Positions 8,007 to 15,170 of a stretch of DNA of 15,322 nucleotides are shown piece after piece. A program made the translations under genes and the position numbers. Origin of the DNA: Eisenbergiella sp900555195 (GTDB lineage Bacteria; Bacillota; Clostridia; Lachnospirales; Lachnospiraceae); assembly GCA_902492555.1 (NCBI GenBank), contig CABUMH010000096.1, positions 1-15,322 of the forward strand. The letters are read 5' to 3'. The notes under the pieces are model-generated. The model was given only the letters and a program-made list of their open reading frames with translations. It did no database searches and was not told where the DNA came from. Positions within the stretch are counted from its first letter, which is position 1. The number at the start of each line of letters is the position of its first letter.

Positions 8007-8032
8007 AACCGTTCAGAGCGATCGGAACGGTT
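8007..8032 (-). repeat. Perfect 8-bp hairpin overlapping the stop codon of the second ABC gene
   Basis: AACCGTTC / GAACGGTT with a 10-nt loop; the distal arm overlaps the TAA (8031-8033) of the damaged ABC gene. There is no U-tract on either strand, so it is not a standard intrinsic terminator. It could be an mRNA 3'-end hairpin or the scar of an earlier insertion. Confidence 0.5.
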
Positions 8033-9239
8033 ATCCCTGCCCTTCTTCATAATACTGCGCCTGTGCGCGCCACATCTGATAATATTTTCCCTCTTCTTGG
8101 GCCAGCAGTTCCTCATGCGTTCCTCTCTGTACCAGCTCTCCTTCATGAAGCACCAGGATTTCATCGCAGAAACGGCAGGAGGACAGTCGATGTGAGATAA
8201 AAACTGCGGTTTTCTCTCCAATCAGCTTATGGAACGTGCTGTAAACCTCATATTCGGAAATGGGATCCAGGGCGGCCGTGGGTTCATCGAGCACCACGCT
8301 TCCTGCTGACAGCGACCCTGCCAGAGCGCGCAGCACAATAAACAGATAGGAGGTTCCCAGAAGCAGGCCCGACGCTGCACCATCAGTCATTCCGGCCCGT
8401 GCCTCCAGGCGGCTCTCCCCCTCTACCATTTTATCCTCTTTTTCCTCCCGCAGAGCGGCCTTGATTAAAGGCTGGGCCTGATAGATGCGGATATCCTTTC
8501 CTTCCTTATAAGTGATCCCTCCCCACAGCAGATAGTTGCTCCTGCTGCTCTCTTCGTCGTATTCACTCCGAAGCGTTTCTTCGGCGCTTCGGGTGTTTTT
8601 TTCAAACCACGCGGCAAAACAGGTAATCGCGGCAGCGAACACAATAAACACATACAGGCTCCGGTGCTGCCATAGCTTTCCCTCTGCCAGGATGGGCCAT
8701 AGGAGCAGGGCAGAGATGCAAAGACCGATCAGCGCGACAATCAGCCGCTGGAACTGTGGGATCATGAAATATGCGCCGCATCCCCAGTTATAATCGTTTC
8801 GGATCTTCGCACGCATGGCCGCCGCTTCCTGGCTGTCCGCCTGTTCGTAATCCAGCTTCATGGTCTTCTCGGTGAATTCCCATTCGGACAGTTCGTTGCA
8901 GTTCTCAATATGCGGCCAGATACAGAATTTCAATTTGCCCCGGGCTGCTTTCAACATAAAAATCAGAGTCACGCCCACAAGCGTCACCGGAAACAGATCT
9001 GCAAAGGAGAGGCCCCGTTCCAACCCATCCACAAACAGATACAGCAAAATCATGGGACCAAAGGGAAGCAGCGCCTCACAGACCGCCCAAAACACTGCCA
9101 TCACAAGGGCAGCAGGTTCATGCCGCCACATAGAACCGAGCGCGCGGGTCAGCATTTGAAATCCCGTTTTTTTCACAGAGGAGCCTTTTGCAGAGGTTGT
9201 TTTTGCAGATTTTTTCTCTGCGGTAGTCATTCCGATCAT
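8031..9239 (-). pseudogene. ABC exporter half-transporter lacking most of its nucleotide-binding domain
   Basis: Second gene of a heterodimeric ABC exporter pair, shortened to 402 residues; exporters with fused membrane and ATPase domains usually have about 580-620. The membrane part is present: TM segments near 42-70, 85-97, 165-190, 195-212 and 290-305. At about residue 314 the reading passes directly from the last TM region (ALAGSLSAGS) into the Walker B motif VVLDEPTAALD, then the H-loop ISHRLSS and the C-terminal end. Walker A, the Q-loop and the LSGGQ signature are absent, so it cannot hydrolyse ATP by itself. The deletion, about 190-200 codons judged from family length, keeps the frame. 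Its ATG overlaps the previous stop (ATGA), with AAGGAG upstream. The substrate is not predictable. It is most likely non-functional; a dominant-negative or partner-dependent product is possible. Confidence 0.85.
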
Positions 9240-11032
9240 ACTGCCGCTCCTTCCTGTGACGCATCGCGCACCTTGGAGGCGGATAAGGCCTCCCCTTTCT
9301 TGTAATAATGGCTCTGTACCGCATACATCTCCGCGTATTCCGGGCAGGAGAGGAGCAGTTCTTCATGACTTCCGCTCGCCTTCACCCTGACGTTTTCCAG
9401 GTAAATCACTCTGCTGCAGAAGCGGGTGCTGGCCAGTCTGTGGGAAATGTAGATGGAGGTTTTCTCCCCGGAGAGAGAATGGAACAGCTCATACGTCTCG
9501 CTCTCTGCAATCGGATCGAGAGCCGCCGTCGGCTCATCAAAAAACAGAAGCCGGGCATCCTTATACAGGGCACGGGCCATCAGAAGCTTCTGCTGCTGTC
9601 CGCCTGAAAGCCCATTTCCTCCCTTCTTTTTCAGGTTCATTAACAGGCTGTCCTCTTTCTCAGGCATACGGCTCACAGCTTCCCACAGTCCCACCCGTTT
9701 CAGGCATTCCCGCACGCGGGCCTTATCCGTCCGCCCCTCCATCTGCAGGGAGACATTCTCGGCCACTGTAAAAGGAAGAATGGTAGCCTCCTGGAATACC
9801 GGAGATAGCAGGCTGTAAAGATCTTCCTTTTTATAAGAAGAAACGTCGTTGCCTCCAATCAGGATGCGCCCGGAATCCGGTTTATAGAAACCACACAGCA
9901 GTTTGATGATCGTAGTCTTTCCCGCGCCGTTTACGCCCACCAGGGCGATTTTTTCCCCGGGTTCGATCGTCAGGCTGAAATGATCCAGCACCTGGTTTTT
10001 CCCCTGATAGGAGAAACATACGTCCCGGAATTCGATGGCAACAGGCTCCCCTGCGGGCGGAAGATCTGCCGCTGGATTCGGTTCCGGTTCGTCCGCTGCT
10101 TCCAGATAAGCGCGCATTCGGTTCAGGGGCGGCACCGCATTGCAGGCCAGAACGAAATCCCCAGGTGTCATTCTGCCGCCAGCCGCTTCCCACAGAAAGT
10201 ACAGATAAGCCGCTCCATCCCGCAGGAACAGGGTTACCGCTTCCACAAAAGCGCCATACCAGTAATGATTCTGTACATCCTTACGCAGACGGTAATGTGC
10301 ATCTCTATAGTGATGATAGTGCTGCTGAATCCATCCCGTCATTTCATACAGGCGAAGATCTTTCCCCAAATGCATGTCCTGTGCCTGTTCCGTCATATAG
10401 GCCAGGCGCCTTTGAATGCCGCTGCGCTCCGCCAATCTGCTCATTTCATATTTCTGGGCCCGGCGCAGAGCCAGAAAGTTCAGCACGGACAGCCCGATCA
10501 GAAACACCAGAAGCCAAAGATTGATCGCCGCAATGATGCCTCCATACAGGCAAAAGCTGACCAATGCGCCGCAGATTTTCACCGCTCCTTCACTCATCAG
10601 CGTGGTGGCAGACCAGGGCCCCCAATTCACGCTCATCAGCCTGGCCTGTTCGTATTGATCCTGCCACTGCGGACTCTCCACATGTTCATAGTCACAGTCC
10701 AGCGTTTTGCCGAACAACAAGTTGCGGTAATAACTTCTCAGGCGGTGCTGACGCATGGTTTTCCCCCTGGATGCCATGGCCCCAAGCATCTAAGAAAGCG
10801 CCATTCCCGCTCCCAGCCCGCCCACCAGGAGCAGCGCCTTGTATACCTGCGCATGGCTCATTACCAGAACCACTCCCACTTTGGGCAGATACATGGCAAT
10901 GTAAGGCGTCGTTACCATACATGCCGACTCAATTACCATCAGCAGCATCAACCGCCTGTCGCTCGCCCAGATACCCCCTAATAGGTAACGCAGATTGTTG
11001 AATACGCTGTAACCTTCTTTCTGCTTTTTCAA
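9236..11032 (-). pseudogene. ABC exporter half-transporter interrupted by an in-frame TAG
   Basis: First gene of the ABC pair. From a TTG at 11032 (GGAGG just upstream; ATG 11050 is an alternative) 80 codons encode the cytoplasmic N-terminus and first TM helix (LMLLMVIESACMV), then a single TAG at 10790-10792 falls in the same frame. The sequence continues directly with MLGAMASRG for 517 codons, so a CAG-to-TAG change explains it best. The remaining part has TM segments near 64-103 and 180-200 and a full ATPase domain: Walker A GVNGAGKTT (285-293), LSGGQ (394-398), Walker B LLFFDEP (414-420) and H-loop His450, counted from the codon after TAG. The region near residues 217-224 (NAVPPLNRMRAYLE) looks about 20 residues shorter than usual, suggesting a second lesion. 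Restart at the following ATG would lose TM1. Transport function is doubtful. Confidence 0.8.
10790..10792 (-). other. In-frame amber codon splitting the first ABC gene
   Basis: The coding strand reads GCG CTT TCT TAG ATG CTT GGG GCC, with the same frame open for 80 codons before and 517 after. The downstream ATG has no Shine-Dalgarno match directly upstream (GGAATGGCGCTTTCTTAG), so independent translation would be weak. Confidence 0.85.
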
Positions 11033-11120
11033 TGCTTCCTCCCCCCGCATTGCATTCCGGCAGCCCAGGCCACCTCTTCCGATACATTGCCGGATGCTTG
11101 CTGCCGATTCGTTTTCGCAC

Positions 11121-11145
11121 GGTCTGCGCAGGGAATGCGCAGACC
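11121..11145 (-). repeat. Perfect 10-bp hairpin in the ABC-operon leader
   Basis: GGTCTGCGCA / TGCGCAGACC with a 5-nt loop lies in the roughly 140-nt leader between the ABC promoter and start codon. No run of U follows on the minus strand, so it is not a plain terminator. It may be a regulatory RNA hairpin or a binding site for a dimeric regulator. Confidence 0.55.
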
Positions 11146-11181
11146 TGTCTGAACTGTTACCCGAATTTTTTCTTTTCCCAC

Positions 11182-11210
11182 ATTATACTATTTCCATGCG
11201 GTTCCTTCAA
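11182..11210 (-). promoter_or_regulatory. Sigma-A promoter of the ABC exporter pair
   Basis: TTGAAG (11205-11210) and consensus TATAAT (11182-11187) are spaced by 17 nt on the minus strand, just past the terminator of the aldo/keto reductase gene. The leader to the TTG start is about 140 nt and holds the 11121-11145 hairpin. The promoter looks intact although the genes it serves are broken. Together with the terminator this accounts for the 314-base gap 11033-11346. Confidence 0.65.
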
Positions 11211-11259
11211 ATAGAATGGGCGTCTCCCCACCCCGTGAGCAGTAACAATCTGTTCTCCT

Positions 11260-11310
11260 CGCAAAAAGAAAGACAAGAAGCCCTGCGGTTTCATCACAAA
11301 ACCACAGGGC
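11260..11310 (-). terminator. Intrinsic terminator of the aldo/keto reductase gene
   Basis: Minus-strand stem GCCCTGTGGTTT / AAACCGCAGGGC (11280-11310), 12 bp with one T-G wobble and a 7-nt loop, followed by the T-rich TTCTTGTCTTTCTTTTTG (11262-11279). It lies 37 nt after the reductase stop codon and separates it from the ABC promoter. Confidence 0.8.
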
Positions 11311-11346
11311 TGCTGTTCTTCAAGGAAAATGGGCCTTTCTTTTTTC

Positions 11347-12441
11347 TCAGCTTCCAAAATAAGCGCTGATTTCTTTCATCCGTTCCGACTGCTTCACATG
11401 GAAAGGACATCTGGAATCACAGTGTCCGCAGCCGACGCAGTCTGAAGCTTTTTTCTCCAGATTAGCATAATGATCCCTGGCCAGTTCGTCTCCCGCCTCG
11501 GACAGGTCATAATATTTATTGATCAGGCCCACATCCAGCCCGGCAGGGCAAGGCTGGCAATGGTTGCAGTAAACGCATGCGCCTGCCGCTTCCTTGGGTG
11601 TGAACGCGCCCAGCACAGAATAGTCCTTCTCTTCCTCCGATGCGTTCAGGAAGCCCAGCACGCGCTTCAGGTCTTCCCTTGAACGCGCGCCGGGAAGCAC
11701 AGTCAGGACTCCTGGCCGATCCAGGGCATACTGCATACACTGATATTCGCTCAGCGCCCGGCCAAAGGGAGAGGTTGCCGCATCCAGAAGCTGTCCGCCG
11801 CTGAATGCCTTCATCACGGAGATTCCCACGCCTTCCGCTTCACATCTGCGGTACAGGGCGGAACGTTCATCCGTACTTCCCGCCGCATATTCTCCGTGTC
11901 TGTAGTCATATGCCGGGTTGATGCTGAACATGAGCATGTCCAGAATCTTTTTATCCAGCACCTTTTCCACCACAGAAGGCGTATGGGACGAAAGGCCGAT
12001 ATGCCGCACCACTCCCTGGCGCTTCAGTTCTTCGATATAGGCGATCGTCCCTTGCTTTTCCGCTGCTGCAAGATCCGCCTCCTCATCAATGCAATGAATG
12101 AAGCCGAAGTCGATATAATCCGTTTTCAGGGCTTTCAGCTGCCAGTCAATGGAACGCTTGATCTCATCCAGCTTCAGCGTCCATCCGTATTTTCCGTTCC
12201 GGTAATCCGCACCGAAATGGATCTGGAAATACACGCGCTCCCTGCATCCTGCCACGGCACGCCCGTATGCAGGAAACGGCGCAGCATCTCCCGCAGCCAT
12301 GTCAAAATAATTGATTCCGTTTTCTATCGCCATGGAGATGCAGCGCACCGCTTCTTCCTCTCCTGCCGCCCCCAACGAACTGTTTCCCAGCCCGATGATG
12401 CTGATTTGTTCCTCCCCATGAGGCAATTTTCTATATTCCAT
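11347..12441 (-). CDS. Aldo/keto reductase with C-terminal ferredoxin-like 4Fe-4S domain
   Basis: A 364-residue cytoplasmic oxidoreductase. The N-terminal TIM-barrel part (about 1-265) belongs to the aldo/keto reductase superfamily: GLGNSSLG near 17-24, the active-site region GINYFDMA with Asp47, and His116 in FGFIHCID at the usual AKR histidine position. The C-terminus carries two ferredoxin-like Cys motifs: C289-x2-C292-x2-C295-x2-C298-P and C335-x2-C338-x2-C341-x3-C345-P, eight cysteines that could hold two 4Fe-4S clusters or share them. This subgroup is common in anaerobic Firmicutes; its substrates are mostly unknown. The ATG at 12441 follows GGGAGG and AGGAGA. It is transcribed alone from the promoter at 12469-12496, ends in its own terminator, and is divergent from the LysR gene, which might control it. 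Confidence 0.9.
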   Translation of the reverse strand: MEYRKLPHGEEQISIIGLGNSSLGAAGEEEAVRCISMAIENGINYFDMAAGDAAPFPAYGRAVAGCRERVYFQIHFGADYRNGKYGWTLKLDEIKRSIDWQLKALKTDYIDFGFIHCIDEEADLAAAEKQGTIAYIEELKRQGVVRHIGLSSHTPSVVEKVLDKKILDMLMFSINPAYDYRHGEYAAGSTDERSALYRRCEAEGVGISVMKAFSGGQLLDAATSPFGRALSEYQCMQYALDRPGVLTVLPGARSREDLKRVLGFLNASEEEKDYSVLGAFTPKEAAGACVYCNHCQPCPAGLDVGLINKYYDLSEAGDELARDHYANLEKKASDCVGCGHCDSRCPFHVKQSERMKEISAYFGS

Positions 12442-12468
12442 TCTCCTGTTTTCCTCCCTTACCGCCGC

Positions 12469-12496
12469 ATTATAACGTTCTCTGGCCTTTTGCCAA
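12469..12496 (-). promoter_or_regulatory. Sigma-A promoter of the aldo/keto reductase
   Basis: TTGGCA (12491-12496) and consensus TATAAT (12469-12474) on the minus strand, spaced by 16 nt. They lie about 30 nt before the start codon, with GGGAGG and AGGAGA in the short leader. Confidence 0.65.
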
Positions 12497-12771
12497 TCCC
12501 GTTTCCATTGGGTTGAGTCCTATATATGTCATAATTTTTACTATAATAAGATTCCTTCTCACTGTCTAATACCTCTTTCGTATCCTTTTCAATACGCGAA
12601 AGGCATTCTCTACAAATCGCGTTTGCCGTTTCGCGCGTTCGTGTACCAGCAAACAACATACCCACCGCAGGGACAGAGGGATGCCCGGATGGGGCTGGCG
12701 TTGGAGGGCAGAACAGCATATGCTAAGGCCTGAGCAATAACTTCTTAATCTGTCCCGCTTCCTGCTCGATG

Positions 12772-12800
12772 TTGCTATCCTGAACCATACATGATATCCT
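12772..12800 (+). promoter_or_regulatory. Possible promoter of the lysR-type gene
   Basis: TTGCTA (12772-12777), 17 nt, then TATCCT (12795-12800) preceded by TG one base before it (extended -10 form). The transcript would begin almost at the AAGGAGG at 12808-12814, giving a very short leader, so the call is uncertain. Confidence 0.4.
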
Positions 12801-12821
12801 GTTAAAGAAGGAGGGATTCCC

Positions 12822-13706
12822 ATGGAAATCCGTGTGCTGAAGTATTTTCTGATGGTTGCCAGAGAAGAAAATATCACAAAAGCGGCCAATCTACTGCACC
12901 TGACACAGCCCACCCTGTCCAGACAGCTGATGCAGCTGGAAGAGGAGCTGGGCGTCAAGCTGTTTCAGAGGAGCCGCCACCATATTGTTCTGACCGAGGA
13001 AGGCATGCTTCTGCGCCGCCGGGCGGAGGAAATCGTCTCTTTGTCCGAAAAGGCCAAGGATGAACTGCTTCATAAAAGGGAACAGCTGTCCGGCAAAATC
13101 TCTATCGGCAGCGGAGAACTTCAGAGTTCTCAGTTTCTTGCGGAGTTAATCACTTCCTTTCAGCAGGAAAATCCTCTGGTTCAGTTTGAGCTTTACAGCG
13201 GAAACTCCGACAATATCAAAGAGCGCATAGAACGGGGCATCCTGGACATCGGCCTACTGCAGGAACCGGTTGATATTGCCAAATATGGTTTTGTCCGCAC
13301 CCCGCTCCGGGAACGATTTGGCGTTCTGATGAGAAGCGATTCCCCTCTGGCCGCCAAAAAGAGCATTCAGCCTCAGGATCTGATCGGCCTTCCCCTGATC
13401 CTTCCCCAGAGAGAAACGCTTCAAAACGAATTCATGAATTGGTTTGGTCCCTATGCGGATCAAATCCATGTCGTCGCAAGCGGCAATCTCCTGTATAACC
13501 AGGCCATCCTGGCCCGCCACCAGGGCAGCTATGTCCTCACGCTGGAACTGGACTGTTCCTATAAAGATCTTTGTTTCGTTCCTGTTTCTCCGCCCCTGGG
13601 CTATGGAACTGTCCTGGTCTGGAAAAAGGTTCAGATGTTCTCCCCCGCGGCTTCGCGGTTCATTGCATACATGAAAGAATACGCTTTAGGCATCATTCAG
13701 GATTGA
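12822..13706 (+). CDS. LysR-family transcriptional regulator
   Basis: A 294-residue LysR-type regulator of normal length. The N-terminal winged helix-turn-helix is clear: MEIRVLKYFLMVAREENITK (1-20), recognition region LHLTQPTLSRQLMQLEEELG (25-44), then VKLFQRSRHHIVLTEEG. A linker helix follows (about 63-90), and then the periplasmic-binding-protein-like effector domain (about 91-290) with GKISIGSGE and the GILDIGLLQEP block. The start follows a strong AAGGAGG at a spacing of 7 nt. It stands divergent to the aldo/keto reductase and upstream of merR-like, cupin and CMD genes on the same strand. Members of this family often control a divergent gene, so the reductase and the cupin/CMD genes are both candidate targets; the effector is unknown. 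A terminator follows the gene. Confidence 0.93.
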   Translation: MEIRVLKYFLMVAREENITKAANLLHLTQPTLSRQLMQLEEELGVKLFQRSRHHIVLTEEGMLLRRRAEEIVSLSEKAKDELLHKREQLSGKISIGSGELQSSQFLAELITSFQQENPLVQFELYSGNSDNIKERIERGILDIGLLQEPVDIAKYGFVRTPLRERFGVLMRSDSPLAAKKSIQPQDLIGLPLILPQRETLQNEFMNWFGPYADQIHVVASGNLLYNQAILARHQGSYVLTLELDCSYKDLCFVPVSPPLGYGTVLVWKKVQMFSPAASRFIAYMKEYALGIIQD

Positions 13707-13746
13707 AGATAAGCATTAGACAGAGAATTTCAGAAAGACTACAATG

Positions 13747-13776
13747 TAGGTGTTCAGGCAGAACACCTATTTTTTT
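13747..13776 (+). terminator. Intrinsic terminator after the lysR-type gene
   Basis: Perfect 9-bp stem TAGGTGTTC / GAACACCTA (13747-13755 / 13761-13769) with a 5-nt loop, followed by seven T residues. It lies 40 nt after the LysR stop, so the MerR-like gene needs its own promoter, which I could not identify with confidence between 13777 and 13846. Confidence 0.9.
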
Positions 13777-13846
13777 GACCAAACGCAGGGCGGCCCGCCT
13801 GGCGCGGGAAGCCTTTGTTTCGGATCCCATCGGAAGGAGCCTGTAA

Positions 13847-14251
13847 ATGACAATCTATGAAGTGAGCGAACAGTATAGCATTCCTCTCGAGATCCTTCGC
13901 GCATATGAAAGCTGGAGGCTGTGCGGCATGGAAGCCAAAACAGCGGGTGTCTGGCAGTATACGCACGCAGATCTGGAACGGCTGAGCCTGATATTGACCC
14001 TGCGTGACATCGGCTTTGAAAATGAAGAAATTAAGGACTATATGAAGCTTCTGCTGGAACAGGACAACACGGAGGCCAGGCGGCTAAAGATGCTGGAAGA
14101 AAAGCGACGCAGCATTCTGGAAGAGGTGCATAACCGGGAACAACAGCTGGAACAACTGGACTATCTTCGCTACCACATCCGTGAGCATGGCGCAAAGATA
14201 CCAGGCAGCTTTTTATCCGATAAAAAGGCGCCTGAAAAAAAGTTGCTGTGA
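13847..14251 (+). CDS. MerR-family transcriptional regulator
   Basis: A 134-residue MerR-type regulator. The N-terminal winged-helix part reads MTIYEVSEQYSIPLEILRAY with a weak form of the usual 'tree' motif (RAYESWRLCGM in place of RYYEKIGLL). The second helix-turn part follows (WQYTHADLERLSLILTLRDIGFENEEIKDYM, about 36-66). A long dimerisation helix runs from about 70 to 112 (EARRLKMLEEKRRSILEEVHNREQQLEQLDYL). No C-terminal cysteines are present, so it is unlikely to be a metal sensor; the short tail suggests no large ligand domain. AAGGAG precedes the ATG by about 8 nt. It lies 65 nt upstream of the cupin gene and probably controls the cupin/CMD pair. Confidence 0.85.
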   Translation: MTIYEVSEQYSIPLEILRAYESWRLCGMEAKTAGVWQYTHADLERLSLILTLRDIGFENEEIKDYMKLLLEQDNTEARRLKMLEEKRRSILEEVHNREQQLEQLDYLRYHIREHGAKIPGSFLSDKKAPEKKLL

Positions 14252-14316
14252 TCTCATCGTCAGGTTTCTTTCATCGTTTTGATTCATGAAAAGACAAATA
14301 AAGGAGGTATTCCATC

Positions 14317-14754
14317 ATGAAAATCCAAGACAAAGCAGTATTTGATGAACAGAATGTATTCGGTCTCGGGCAGGAGAATGTTGCCTTCGCCCAATACTTC
14401 ATCGGGAATTCTTATCTGAATCCTTTAACTCAGCCTGGAGAAAGCGTTGTAGGCCTTGCAAATGTCACCTTTGAGCCGGGCTGCCGCAACAACTGGCACA
14501 TCCATCATGCCAAAACCGGCGGCGGTCAGATTCTCATCTGTACGGCCGGAAGCGGATGGTATCAGGAAGAAAGAAAAGAAGCGGTCAGCCTGGAGCCGGG
14601 CACAGTCATCGTCATCCCTCCGGAAGTGAAGCACTGGCATGGGGCCAAAGCGGACAGTTGGTTTTCCCATATCGCGGTGGAAGTCCCCGGCACGGAAACC
14701 AGTAACGAATGGCTGGAGCCGGTGGATGATGGGGCGTTTTCCAAATTATCCTAA
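14317..14754 (+). CDS. Small cupin-domain protein, CMD-associated type
   Basis: A 145-residue single-domain cupin. The first cupin motif is GCRNNWHIHHAKTGGGQILI (about 55-74), with metal-ligand histidines at 61 and 63 (or 64) and Gln71 where many cupins have Glu. The second motif is PPEVKHWHGA with His106/108. The sequence resembles small cupins found next to, or fused with, carboxymuconolactone-decarboxylase-like proteins in anaerobes, and such a gene follows directly. The enzymatic role of these cupins is largely unknown; metal-dependent handling of small hydroxyacids or peroxides is a guess. AAAGGAGGT, 8-9 nt before the ATG, is one of the strongest ribosome binding sites in the window. The gene itself appears intact even though its CMD partner is broken. 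Confidence 0.88.
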   Translation: MKIQDKAVFDEQNVFGLGQENVAFAQYFIGNSYLNPLTQPGESVVGLANVTFEPGCRNNWHIHHAKTGGGQILICTAGSGWYQEERKEAVSLEPGTVIVIPPEVKHWHGAKADSWFSHIAVEVPGTETSNEWLEPVDDGAFSKLS

Positions 14755-14811
14755 CGGCATGGCCGCAGAGTCGATTTTACTCGTGTTTTATGGAAAGGAA
14801 TTGATGTCGCT

Positions 14812-15170
14812 ATGAGAAATTATCATGAAAGCGATCCGGAATTCATGGAGCGCTTTGAACATTTCGCCTTTGATGAGGTGATAAATGAACCCGGACAGCA
14901 GCTGGATGAAAATACCCGCCATACGGCGATTACTACACGCGCACCGGACTGGATCTGAAGCAGCGGGAATTGATCACCTTCTGCTTCCTGGCCGCGCAGG
15001 GAGGCTGCGAACCCCAGCTTACCGCCCACGCCCGCGGCAATATGAATCTGGGAAATGATAAAGATTTCCTGATTCGGGTCGTTTCCCAATGCCTGCCTTA
15101 CATCGGGTATCCGAGAAGCCTGAATGCCATCTCCTGCGTGAATAAGGCAGCGGAGAGCATGCACGCTTAA
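14812..15170 (+). pseudogene. Carboxymuconolactone-decarboxylase-family gene, internally deleted and frameshifted
   Basis: Remnant of a CMD/AhpD-like protein that in relatives has two CMD domains and about 240-260 residues. The first part (14812-14958, 48 codons to a TGA) begins MRNYHESDPEFMERFEHFAF and is family-like up to about LDENTR. From about 14924 the family-like sequence continues in another frame: YGDYYTRTGLDLKQRELITF, then CFLAAQGGCEPQLTAHARGN, VVSQCLPYIGYPRSLNA and a TAA at 15168-15170. The whole middle is missing, including most of the first CMD domain and its catalytic region, and the frame is broken at the join near CGCCATACGGC (about 14920-14930). It follows the cupin by 57 nt and has only a distant AAAGG as ribosome binding site. 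A sequencing error would not explain the missing middle, so decay is the better reading. Confidence 0.85.

Larger units (their letters stand above)
12442..12821. other. Divergent intergenic region between aldo/keto reductase and lysR-type gene
   Basis: This 380-base gap holds the promoters of both neighbours and an AT-rich patch at about 12515-12560 (several TATA-like words) that could be the LysR binding region. A minus-strand open frame of 86 codons (12459-12719) runs through the reductase promoter. Its middle (ICRECLSRIEKDTKEVLD) looks somewhat protein-like, but it has no ribosome binding site, so I do not call it a gene. It may be an old gene remnant. No RNA gene or repeat array is visible. 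Confidence 0.6.

Noticed and set aside
12459..12719. Minus-strand frame of 86 codons in the reductase-lysR gap
   Set aside because: No ribosome binding site, and it runs through the reductase promoter; kept only as a possible remnant in the intergenic note.
12566..12958. Minus-strand frame of 130 codons across the lysR start
   Set aside because: It overlaps the lysR coding region and its strong ribosome binding site, and has no start signal of its own; its serine-rich first part is a shadow of lysR.
13722..13744. TTAGAC-18-TACAAT as a MerR-gene promoter
   Set aside because: Transcription would begin inside the terminator stem at 13747-13769, and the -35 match is poor.
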